From JAZGBC01 sp036444495 (GTDB taxonomy: Bacteria; Pseudomonadota; Alphaproteobacteria; Kiloniellales; J153): 6,174 nt of DNA. Position numbers and translations under genes: made by a program. Position 1 is the first letter of the stretch, and every line of letters begins with the position of its first letter. This document shows, one piece after another, positions 1-5,191 of this stretch. The stretch lies in NCBI GenBank assembly GCA_036444495.1, contig JAZGBC010000187.1, positions 1 through 6,174 on the forward strand. The letters are read 5' to 3'. The notes under the pieces are model-generated. The model made no database searches, was not told where the DNA came from, and saw only the letters and a list, made by a program, of their open reading frames with translations.

Positions 1-155
1 TGGCGCTGGCCAACAAGGGCCATCGGCGGGCGCTGGCCGAGGACCCGCATCTGAAGAAAGGCCTCAACGTGGCCGGCGGCAAGATCACCTACAAGGCGGT
101 GGCCGAGGCCCACGGGCTGCCCTTCACGGCGCCGGAGGAGGCGTTGGGCATTTAG
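1..155 (+). CDS. ald: Alanine dehydrogenase, C-terminal fragment (5' end outside window)
   Basis: The reading frame enters at base 3 and runs to a TAG at 153-155, giving about the last 50 residues of a protein. The fragment starts ALANKG, then has a GLNVAGGKITYKAVAE stretch, and ends PEEALGI. This matches the end of NAD-dependent alanine dehydrogenases, where an (A)NKG helix is followed by a G-L-N-x-x-x-G-x-x-T-Y-x-x-V-A motif and a short tail. The enzyme interconverts L-alanine with pyruvate plus ammonium in the cytoplasm. The catalytic and Rossmann regions lie outside the window and cannot be checked. It lies 112 bp upstream of a pyruvate-dependent transaminase on the same strand. The pair makes sense together: the transaminase consumes pyruvate and makes alanine, and this enzyme regenerates pyruvate and releases the nitrogen. 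No strong terminator separates the two, so cotranscription is possible. Confidence 0.88.
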   Translation, partial: ALANKGHRRALAEDPHLKKGLNVAGGKITYKAVAEAHGLPFTAPEEALGI

Positions 156-192
156 AAGGCCGCCGAGGCTTGGCCTCACGGTTGGTAGTGAA

Positions 193-227
193 TTGGTCCT
201 TGGTCCGGGTTCGGCTCCGGGACTAAG
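193..227. promoter_or_regulatory. Tandem TTGGTCC repeat plus inverted third copy; candidate MocR/TauR operator
   Basis: Two abutting copies of TTGGTCC lie at 193-199 and 200-206. A near copy, TTAGTCC, lies on the opposite strand at 226-220. The second and third copies form an imperfect dyad (199-208 against 217-227, one bulge and one G-U) around an 8-nt spacer. The site is 40-75 bp upstream of the transaminase start, where an activator would bind. From memory, TauR of Rhodobacter capsulatus binds direct repeats close to CTGGACYTAA. The reverse strand here shares the GGACC/GGACT core followed by A/TAA, but with one base fewer. Assignment to the neighbouring regulator is inference. No convincing -35/-10 pair was found for the transaminase. 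The dyad lacks a T-tract, so it is unlikely to be a terminator. Confidence 0.4.
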
Positions 228-267
228 CTTGGGGTAATCAATCATCGACAGCCGTAGGGTAAAGCCC

Positions 268-1587
268 ATGACCACAATGCAGAGTCTCTCGAACTCGCTC
301 GAAGAGTACTGGATGCCGTTCACCTCGAACCGGCATTTCAAGGCCCATCCCCGCATCATCACGGGCGCGCAGGGCATGTACTACACGACCGACCGCGGCG
401 ATCAGCTGCTCGACGGCTCAGCCGGCCTGTTTTGCGTGGCCGCCGGTCACGGCCGGCGCGAGATCGCCGAGGCGGTACACAGGACCCTGATGGAGTTGGA
501 CTATGCGCCGCCGTTCCAGTTCGGCCATCCGGCGTCTTTCGAGTTGGCACGCCGGGTCGCCGCCCTGACGCCGGGCGATCTCAATCACATCTTTTTCACG
601 AATTCCGGCTCAGAAGCCGTTGATACGTCGCTGAAAATCGCGCTGGCCTATCACAAGGCCCGCGGCGAGGGACAGCGCATGCGCCTCGTCGGGCGCGAGG
701 GTGCCTACCACGGCGTGAACTTCGGCGGCGTTTCCGTGGCCGGCATGATGAACAACAAAAAGGCCTTCGGCCTCGGCCTGCCCGGCGTGCTGCACCTGCG
801 CCACACCAAGCTGCCGGAGCACAAGTTCGTCAAAGGCCAGCCGGAGACGGGCGCGGAGCTGGCCGACGAGCTGCAGCGCTTCGTCGACCTGCACGGCGCC
901 GATTCCATCGCCACGGTGATCGTCGAGCCCATCGCCGGATCGATCGGCGCTTACGTGCCGCCCAAGGGCTACCTCCAGCGCCTGCGCGAGATCTGCGACA
1001 GGCACCACATCCTGCTCATTTTCGACGAGGTGATCTGCGCCTTCGGACGCACGGGCAAGCAGTTCGGCGCCGAGAGTTTCGATGTCGTGCCCGACATGAT
1101 GACCATGGCCAAGGCGCTGACCAACGGCGTCGTGCCCATGGGCGCGGTGGCCTGCAGCGACAAGATTTACGAGACCATCACGGACGCAGCGCCGGAGAAC
1201 GCGGTCGAGCTGTTCCACGGCTATACCTATTCGGGCTGTCCCGTGGCCGCCACCGCCGGCATCGTCACGCGCGACATCTTCCAGGAGGAGCAACTCGTCG
1301 AGCGCGCGGCGAAGATGTCGCCCAAGTTCCTCGACGCGCTCTTCTCGCTGCAGGACCTGCCCGTGGTGACCGACATCCGCGGCTACGGCCTGCTCGGCGG
1401 GATCGACCTGGCGCCCAAGGAGGCGCCGGGCCTGCGCGGCTATCAGGTATTGCAGGAGCTGTACGAGGCCGGGTTGCTGATCAAGCTGACGGGCGACTGC
1501 GCCCTGGTCTCGCCGCCGCTCATTATCGAGGAGCCGCAGATCGACGAGCTTTTCACCAAACTGCGCGGCGTGCTGACCAAGCACTGA
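268..1587 (+). CDS. Class III ω-amino acid:pyruvate aminotransferase (β-alanine/taurine/hypotaurine type)
   Basis: This is a 439-residue PLP enzyme of the class III (fold type I) family, full length for the group. The N-terminus has the LEEYWMPFTSNRHFK block typical of Pseudomonas β-alanine:pyruvate (ω-amino acid) aminotransferase. SGSEA (113-117) is the phosphate-binding turn, D253 in IFDEVICAFGRTG is the Asp that pairs with the PLP nitrogen, and K282 in MTMAKALTNG is the Schiff-base lysine. It should transfer a terminal amino group to pyruvate, giving alanine and an aldehyde. Two residues that hold the substrate carboxylate in characterised ω-transaminases look replaced: Trp by F55 in the AGLF motif, and the flipping Arg by K406 in LLIKLTGD. 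The neighbours (alanine dehydrogenase, TauR-like regulator, phosphate acetyltransferase) suggest a C2 amino-sulfonate substrate. However, the sequence resembles the β-alanine group more than Rhodobacter-type taurine:pyruvate aminotransferase (Tpa), so substrate is open. The ATG at 268 is preceded by a weak GGG-type ribosome site; ATG 277 is an alternative. Confidence 0.9.
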   Translation: MTTMQSLSNSLEEYWMPFTSNRHFKAHPRIITGAQGMYYTTDRGDQLLDGSAGLFCVAAGHGRREIAEAVHRTLMELDYAPPFQFGHPASFELARRVAALTPGDLNHIFFTNSGSEAVDTSLKIALAYHKARGEGQRMRLVGREGAYHGVNFGGVSVAGMMNNKKAFGLGLPGVLHLRHTKLPEHKFVKGQPETGAELADELQRFVDLHGADSIATVIVEPIAGSIGAYVPPKGYLQRLREICDRHHILLIFDEVICAFGRTGKQFGAESFDVVPDMMTMAKALTNGVVPMGAVACSDKIYETITDAAPENAVELFHGYTYSGCPVAATAGIVTRDIFQEEQLVERAAKMSPKFLDALFSLQDLPVVTDIRGYGLLGGIDLAPKEAPGLRGYQVLQELYEAGLLIKLTGDCALVSPPLIIEEPQIDELFTKLRGVLTKH

Positions 1588-1604
1588 AGACATCTCGAAT
1601 CGGG

Positions 1605-1628
1605 GGGCAGGGGACAAAGAGACTGCCC
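1605..1628 (+). other. Small stem-loop just before the transaminase terminator
   Basis: GGGCAG (1605-1610) and CTGCCC (1623-1628) form a perfect 6-bp stem with a 12-nt loop. It begins 18 nt after the transaminase stop codon and ends 8 nt before the large terminator stem. It has no T-tract of its own. It may add 3'-end stability to the transaminase mRNA (inference). Confidence 0.35.
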
Positions 1629-1636
1629 AACGCGAG

Positions 1637-1671
1637 CGGGCCCGGGGTTCTCTCCCGGGCCCGTTTATCTT
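1637..1671 (+). terminator. Rho-independent terminator of the transaminase gene
   Basis: A perfect 10-bp G+C-only stem, CGGGCCCGGG (1637-1646) with CCCGGGCCCG (1654-1663), closes a 7-nt loop (GTTCTCT) and is followed by the T-rich tail TTTATCTT (1664-1671). This is a textbook intrinsic terminator 50 nt after the transaminase stop. It separates the transaminase transcript from the regulator gene, which has its own promoter 37 bp further on. Confidence 0.88.
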
Positions 1672-1707
1672 GCCCGGCCGGCTGCCAAAGACGCGCCCAT
1701 GGCCTGC

Positions 1708-1736
1708 TTGTCGCCCGGCCTGGACCGCCTTAAAAT
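1708..1736 (+). promoter_or_regulatory. σ70-type promoter of the MocR/TauR-like regulator
   Basis: TTGTCG (1708-1713), a 17-bp spacer and TAAAAT (1731-1736) match the -35/-10 consensus at 4 of 6 and 5 of 6 positions with ideal spacing. Transcription would start near 1743, giving a leader of about 63 nt before the GTG at 1806. A CTGGACC motif sits inside the spacer at 1720-1726. It shares its GGACC core with the repeats upstream of the transaminase and would be well placed for autorepression (inference). Confidence 0.55.
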
Positions 1737-1805
1737 TGCGGCCAGACGCAGTTAGGAGCCAGCTGGCCCCATGCCACGAGGCCAGCGGCAACAGGGAGAC
1801 CAGGG

Positions 1806-3278
1806 GTGCGCGAGCTCATCTTTCCCGTCGAGCACGGCGGCGATATCGGACTGCAGACCCAGCTGCGCCGGCATCTCGTCGACGCCATCCTGGATGGCCG
1901 ACTGTCTCAGGACTCTCCCCTGCCGTCCTGCCGGCGTCTCGCCCATTCGCTGGGCGTCTCGCGCAACACCGTGGTGCTGGCCTACCAGGCCTTGGCGGAT
2001 GAGGGGTTCCTGATCAGCCGCGAGCGGGTCGGCTACTTCGTTAACGGCGAGATGGTCGATGCCCGGGCCGCGCCCAACGGGACACCCGAAGCGGCGGCGG
2101 AAATCCGGGACGGGCCGGACTGGCCGGGCCGCCTGCAAATCAAGCCCTCGGCGCAGCGCCAGATCACCAAGCCCAAGAACTGGCGCCACTATCCCTATCC
2201 CTTCATCTACGGCCAGGCCGACCCGAAGCTCTTTCCCGTGGCCGCCTGGCGCATCTGCTCGCGCCAGGCCCTGGGCGTGCAGGCGATCCAGCGCTGGACC
2301 GAGGACAGTTTCGACGAAGACGATCCGCTGCTCATCGAGGAGGTGCGCACCCGTGTCCTGCCGCGCCGCGGCGTGCGCGCGGCCCATTCCGAGATCCTCA
2401 TCACCCTGGGCGCGCAGAACGCGCTCTATCTGGTGGGCCAGCTCCTGGCCGGGCCCAAGGCGACGGTTGGCCTGGAGGATCCCGGCTATGTGGACGCGCA
2501 CAACATCTTCGCGCTAACCGGCGCCAAAATGAAGTCTATCCCCGTGGACCGGGACGGCATGATCGTGGACCGGGCGGTCGAGCGTTGCTCCTGCGTCTAC
2601 GTCACCCCGAGCCATCAGGCGCCGACCACCGTGACCATGCCCATGCAGCGGCGCGTCGCGCTGCTGGAGAAGGCCAGCCGGCACGGCTTCAGCATCATCG
2701 AGGACGACTACGAGGCGGAGGTGAACTTCGTCGGCTCGCCCACCTCCGCGCTCAAGTCCATGGACAAGGATCATTCGGTGATCTACGTGGGCTCCTTCTC
2801 CAAGAGCCTGGCCCCGGGCTTGCGCATCGGCTACCTGGTCGCCTCCGCCGGGCTGATCGCCGAGGCGCGCCGGCTGCGCCGGCTGATCCTGCGCCACCCC
2901 CCGTCCAACAACCAGCGCACCATCGCGCTCTTCGTCTCGGGCGGATACTACGATTCCCTTATCCTGCGCCTGCAGCGCGTCTTCCGCGCGCGCTGGGAGG
3001 TCATGGGCGAGGCCCTGGCGCGGCACCTGCCGGAATATGCCGTGACACCCTCGTATGGCGGCACCAGCTTCTGGGTCCGGGCGCCGGAGGAACTGGATAC
3101 GGACCTGCTCGCCCGCGCCGCGCTCGAGGAGGGGGTCGTGATCGAGCCCGGCTCGATCTATTTCGCCGGCAAGTCCCCGCCGCGGAATTTCTTCCGCCTG
3201 GGCCTTTCCTCCATCGACGAAGCCAAGATCGAGCCGGGCATCGAGAAGCTCGCCGCGATCGCCGCGCGAAAGGGGTGA
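1806..3278 (+). CDS. MocR-family (GntR/aminotransferase fusion) transcriptional regulator, TauR-like
   Basis: This 490-residue protein has an N-terminal winged helix-turn-helix of the GntR type (about 15-80, with LPSCRRLAHSLGVSRNTVV), a linker (about 80-125), then a fold-type I aminotransferase domain used as a PLP-linked effector sensor. In that domain one sees YPYPFIYGQ (130-137), the TPSHQ-PTTVTMP block (267-279), IIEDDYEAEV (297-306), the PLP lysine K333 in GSFSKSLAPGLR, the LRHPP-NNQRT block (362-372) and R464 in FFRLG. These features resemble the TauR group, which controls taurine use in alphaproteobacteria. The likely role is PLP- and effector-dependent control of the upstream transaminase, and possibly of itself. 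The GTG start is chosen because AGGGAG (1793-1798) lies 7 nt upstream and the protein then begins as MocR proteins usually do. Membership of the family is certain; the effector (taurine or a related amine) is inferred from neighbours. Confidence 0.9.
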   Translation: MRELIFPVEHGGDIGLQTQLRRHLVDAILDGRLSQDSPLPSCRRLAHSLGVSRNTVVLAYQALADEGFLISRERVGYFVNGEMVDARAAPNGTPEAAAEIRDGPDWPGRLQIKPSAQRQITKPKNWRHYPYPFIYGQADPKLFPVAAWRICSRQALGVQAIQRWTEDSFDEDDPLLIEEVRTRVLPRRGVRAAHSEILITLGAQNALYLVGQLLAGPKATVGLEDPGYVDAHNIFALTGAKMKSIPVDRDGMIVDRAVERCSCVYVTPSHQAPTTVTMPMQRRVALLEKASRHGFSIIEDDYEAEVNFVGSPTSALKSMDKDHSVIYVGSFSKSLAPGLRIGYLVASAGLIAEARRLRRLILRHPPSNNQRTIALFVSGGYYDSLILRLQRVFRARWEVMGEALARHLPEYAVTPSYGGTSFWVRAPEELDTDLLARAALEEGVVIEPGSIYFAGKSPPRNFFRLGLSSIDEAKIEPGIEKLAAIAARKG

Positions 3279-3540
3279 GACGCCCGCAAGACCTCCCGGC
3301 GACCGCCCCCTAGGCCCGCGGAATAGACCCTAGCGCCGATAGGGACACAGGCCAGTGCCCGTTGAAATCCAGGCCCGCAGGGTGTAAAGACTGAGGCACG
3401 AGTTTTCGCATCTACCTCTCTGAGTAACGGGCCCAGCGTAGCGTTACCGAGCCTGGCTACCCTTTGACGTTCGTGTTGAAACTCGAACCATGGCCCAGGG
3501 GGAACCCGGCTAAGACTTACTATTGCGAAAGGCAAGAGAT
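3279..3540 (+). other. Non-coding region between regulator and cold-shock gene; likely holds the csp promoter and leader
   Basis: No gene is supported here on either strand. The best promoter-like pair is TTGAAA (3362-3367), 17 bp, TAAAGA (3385-3390), which would give a leader of about 144 nt for the cold-shock gene; long leaders are known for cspA-type mRNAs. A second -35-like TTGACG lies at 3464-3469 but lacks a good -10. Inverted repeats include CCCTA/TAGGG (3328-3332/3340-3344), GTAACG/CGTTAC (3424-3429/3442-3447) and GTAGC/GCTAC (3438-3442/3456-3460). An 8-bp direct repeat AGGCCCGC occurs twice (from 3312 and 3371). No terminator with a T-tract was found after the regulator. Confidence 0.4.
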
Positions 3541-3750
3541 ATGCCCACGGGAACCGTCAAGTGGTTCAATACACTCAAGGGGTACGGATTCATCCAACCC
3601 GAAGATGGCTCCAAGGATGTTTTCGTCCACGTTTCGGCCGTCGACCAGGCGGGGCTTTCGGGCCTCCAGGAAGGCCAGAAGGTGGAATACGAACTCGTTC
3701 CGGATAAGCGCGGCCGCACCGCCGCGGGAAATCTGAAGGTCGTCGAGTAA
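3541..3750 (+). CDS. Cold-shock protein (CspA family, single cold-shock domain)
   Basis: The 69-residue protein is one complete cold-shock domain, a five-stranded OB fold that binds single-stranded RNA and DNA and acts as an RNA chaperone. It begins MPTGTVKWFN, with the family's aromatic W8. RNP1 is K13-GYGFI and RNP2 is V27-FVHVS. The usual length (65-70 residues) fits. The ATG at 3541 is chosen because AAAGG (3528-3532) lies 8 nt upstream and the family starts at this point; an in-frame TTG at 3523 would add six residues and lose the ribosome site. It stands alone between the regulator and a convergent citrate synthase, and there is no sign that it belongs to the transaminase pathway. Whether it responds to cold or is a growth-phase or constitutive paralogue cannot be told from sequence. 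Confidence 0.96.
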   Translation: MPTGTVKWFNTLKGYGFIQPEDGSKDVFVHVSAVDQAGLSGLQEGQKVEYELVPDKRGRTAAGNLKVVE

Positions 3751-3775
3751 GCGCGCCTCGGCGCGAGCTTGGTAT

Positions 3776-3818
3776 AAGGCGCTCCGGGGCAGGCAGTCCC
3801 GGCGGGCGCCTTGCCTTT
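3776..3818. terminator. Probable (possibly bidirectional) terminator after the cold-shock gene
   Basis: AAGGCGC (3776-3782) pairs perfectly with GCGCCTT (3806-3812). The stem continues through a G-U and a C-G pair, then past a 2-nt bulge into CGGG/CCCG (3785-3788/3798-3801) with a 9-nt loop. On the + strand it is followed by a broken T-rich run (TTGCCTTTGCC, TGTTT a little later). On the - strand it would be followed by TTATACC. It lies between the convergent cold-shock and citrate synthase genes, so it could serve both. Confidence 0.5.
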
Positions 3819-3846
3819 GCCTGTTTCCGCCAGGCGGTCTTGGAAC

Positions 3847-3861
3847 GCGGCGCTGCGCCGC
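3847..3861 (-). other. Short G+C hairpin just downstream of the citrate synthase stop
   Basis: GCGGCG (3847-3852) and CGCCGC (3856-3861) form a perfect 6-bp stem with a 3-nt loop, 17 nt beyond the citrate synthase TAG on the - strand. No T-tract follows in that direction, so it is a weak candidate for an intrinsic terminator. It may act as a 3'-end structure or be incidental in G+C-rich DNA. Confidence 0.25.
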
Positions 3862-3878
3862 CGGTAGGGCGCCTGCAT

Positions 3879-5018
3879 CTAGCGCTCGCCGATGGGCAGG
3901 TAGGCGCGGGGGCCGGGTCCGTCATAGGACAGCAGGGGGCGGATCAGGATGTTCCGCTGCAACTGTTCCAGCGCCTGCAGGGTCCAGCCCGGCACGCGGC
4001 CGATGGCGAAGATGGGCACGAAGAGGTCCTCGGGAATTCCGAGCAGGAAGTAGGCCACGCCGGAATAGAAATCCACGTTGACGTTGACGCCGTGGCGCGC
4101 GTAGCGGCTCATGGCCTCGACCACGGCCTGCAGGATCTCATACCACTGGGGCTGGCCCATCTCGCGCGAGAGCTTCTCGACACCCGCGCGGATATGCCGG
4201 GCGCGCGGGTCCTCGGCGCGGTAGACCCGGTGGCCGAAGCCCATGATGGGCTCCCGGTTCTTGCGCTTGCGCGTGACATAGTCCTTGGCGTTGGCGGGAT
4301 CGCCGATCTCCTTGGCCATATGCATGACGTTCTCGGCCGCCCCGCCGTGGGCCGGGCCCGAGAGCGTGGCGATGGCCGCGGTGATCGCCGCATGCAGGTT
4401 GGCGTCGGTCGAGATAACCACCCGGGCGGCGAAGGAGGAGGCGTTGGAGCCGTGCTCGGCGTGGAGCACGAAGTCCGTATCCAGCAGCTCGGCCGCCTCC
4501 GCGCCCGGCTCCTCGCCCGAGAGCATGTAGAGGAAGTTGGCCGCGTGGCCGAGCCCGGGGGAGGGCTCGATGGGTTCCACGCCCTGGCGGATACGGTGAT
4601 GCGCGGTCACGATCATGGGCACCTGGGAGGTCAGGCGAATGCCCTTCCTGAGCGCGGCCTCGGGCGAGGTGTCGGCGGCGTCCGGCTCGAAGGCGGCGAG
4701 CGCCGAGACCGCCGTGCGCAGCACCGCCATGGGATGGCCGTCCTTGACCTCGCGGATGATGCCGTGGAGCGGCTCGGGCAGGGCGCGCCCGGCCTTGAGC
4801 TCGCCGTCGAAGGCGTCCAACTCGGCGCGCGTCGGCAGCTCGCCGTGGAGCAGCAGGTAGGCGGTCTCCTCGAAGTTGGACTGCTCGGCCAGGTCGTGGA
4901 TCGAATAGCCGCGGTAGCGCAGCTCGCCGGCGCGCCCGTCGATGAAGGTGGCGCTCGAGCGGTCCAGATAGACGCCCTTCAGGCCCCGGTGTATCTCGGC
5001 TGCTTCGTCCCCGGCCAT
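3879..5018 (-). CDS. Citrate synthase (short, archaeal/Gram-positive-like type)
   Basis: This 379-residue protein condenses acetyl-CoA with oxaloacetate to citrate in the cytoplasm. With numbering from the chosen start, the catalytic triad is visible: H224 in GPAHGG, H263 in GFGHRVY and D316 in NVDFYSG. H189 in the HAEHGSNASSF motif binds oxaloacetate, and R272 (EDPRA) and R341 (IGRVPGW) are the expected ligand arginines. YRGYSIHDLAEQ near the N-terminus and the length of about 380 residues place it with the shorter citrate/2-methylcitrate synthases rather than the 430-residue hexameric E. coli type. 2-Methylcitrate synthase activity is therefore a real alternative, but no prpB/prpD genes are seen. 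The start at 5018 is chosen because GGAGG (5030-5026) sits 7 nt upstream; the frame stays open upstream to 5099 without such a site. It is divergent from phosphate acetyltransferase, which makes its substrate acetyl-CoA. Confidence 0.9.
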   Translation of the reverse strand: MAGDEAAEIHRGLKGVYLDRSSATFIDGRAGELRYRGYSIHDLAEQSNFEETAYLLLHGELPTRAELDAFDGELKAGRALPEPLHGIIREVKDGHPMAVLRTAVSALAAFEPDAADTSPEAALRKGIRLTSQVPMIVTAHHRIRQGVEPIEPSPGLGHAANFLYMLSGEEPGAEAAELLDTDFVLHAEHGSNASSFAARVVISTDANLHAAITAAIATLSGPAHGGAAENVMHMAKEIGDPANAKDYVTRKRKNREPIMGFGHRVYRAEDPRARHIRAGVEKLSREMGQPQWYEILQAVVEAMSRYARHGVNVNVDFYSGVAYFLLGIPEDLFVPIFAIGRVPGWTLQALEQLQRNILIRPLLSYDGPGPRAYLPIGER

Positions 5019-5044
5019 GCCGCTTCCTCCCCGCGCGCGATCTT

Positions 5045-5071
5045 TGCCCCATATATCGGTGCTTTGGGGCA
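5045..5071. promoter_or_regulatory. Inverted repeat TGCCCC-N15-GGGGCA bracketing the citrate synthase -10
   Basis: TGCCCC (5045-5050) and GGGGCA (5066-5071) are perfect 6-bp inverted half-sites with centres 21 bp apart, two helical turns. They flank the -10 element of the citrate synthase promoter. This geometry is typical of a dimeric repressor site. The cognate protein is not identified; the half-sites do not resemble the GGACC motifs near the MocR regulator. Confidence 0.35.
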
Positions 5072-5080
5072 TGGTCTCAA
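5052..5080 (-). promoter_or_regulatory. Candidate promoter of citrate synthase
   Basis: On the - strand TTGAGA (5080-5075) and GATATA (5057-5052) are separated by 17 bp. Transcription would start near 5045, giving a short leader of about 27 nt that carries the GGAGG ribosome site. AT-rich ATATAT is conspicuous in otherwise G+C-rich DNA. Confidence 0.5.
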
Positions 5081-5127
5081 TCCAGGATCGGATACGCAAG
5101 GCGTAGCGTGAAGTTCAGGTGCTCGCG

Positions 5128-5156
5128 TTTACAGCCCCGCGCTTCCCAACTAGGCT
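5128..5156 (+). promoter_or_regulatory. Candidate promoter of phosphate acetyltransferase
   Basis: TTTACA (5128-5133), a 17-bp spacer and TAGGCT (5151-5156) give a plausible σ70-type promoter. Transcription would start near 5163, about 30 nt before the ATG at 5192. It diverges from the citrate synthase promoter, with the two -35 boxes about 47 bp apart, so one regulator bound between could affect both. Confidence 0.45.
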
Positions 5157-5191
5157 GCCGGTCTTGCGCTATGACATCAATGCGATAAGTC

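Noticed and set aside
199..227. Dyad after alanine dehydrogenase as an intrinsic terminator
   Set aside because: The stem is bulged and is followed by CTTGGGG, not a T-tract. It fits better as part of the repeat array.
610..1791. Long - strand frame (393 codons) opposite the transaminase
   Set aside because: Antisense shadow of a well-supported class III aminotransferase. It has no recognisable motifs and also runs through the terminator hairpin.
1771..2013. ATG-initiated frame overlapping the regulator start
   Set aside because: It is out of frame with the regulator and gives a low-complexity peptide. The GTG at 1806 has a good ribosome site and yields a normal MocR N-terminus.
1752..2501. 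- strand frame opposite the MocR regulator
   Set aside because: Shadow of the regulator's coding frame with a composition-biased translation and no domain match.
3523..3540. TTG start adding six residues to the cold-shock protein
   Set aside because: Those codons include the AAAGG ribosome site for ATG 3541, where the family normally starts.
5019..5099. Upstream extension of citrate synthase (27 extra residues, including another Met codon at 5072-5070)
   Set aside because: The stretch covers the candidate promoter, and the GGAGG at ideal spacing belongs to the start at 5018. Family members begin near there.
3840..5111. Long open frame (423 codons) on the + strand, antisense to citrate synthase
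   Set aside because: It mirrors a citrate synthase with an intact catalytic triad. The translation is low-complexity (rich in G, A, V, H, D), which is typical of an antisense frame in G+C-rich coding DNA, and there is no ribosome site.
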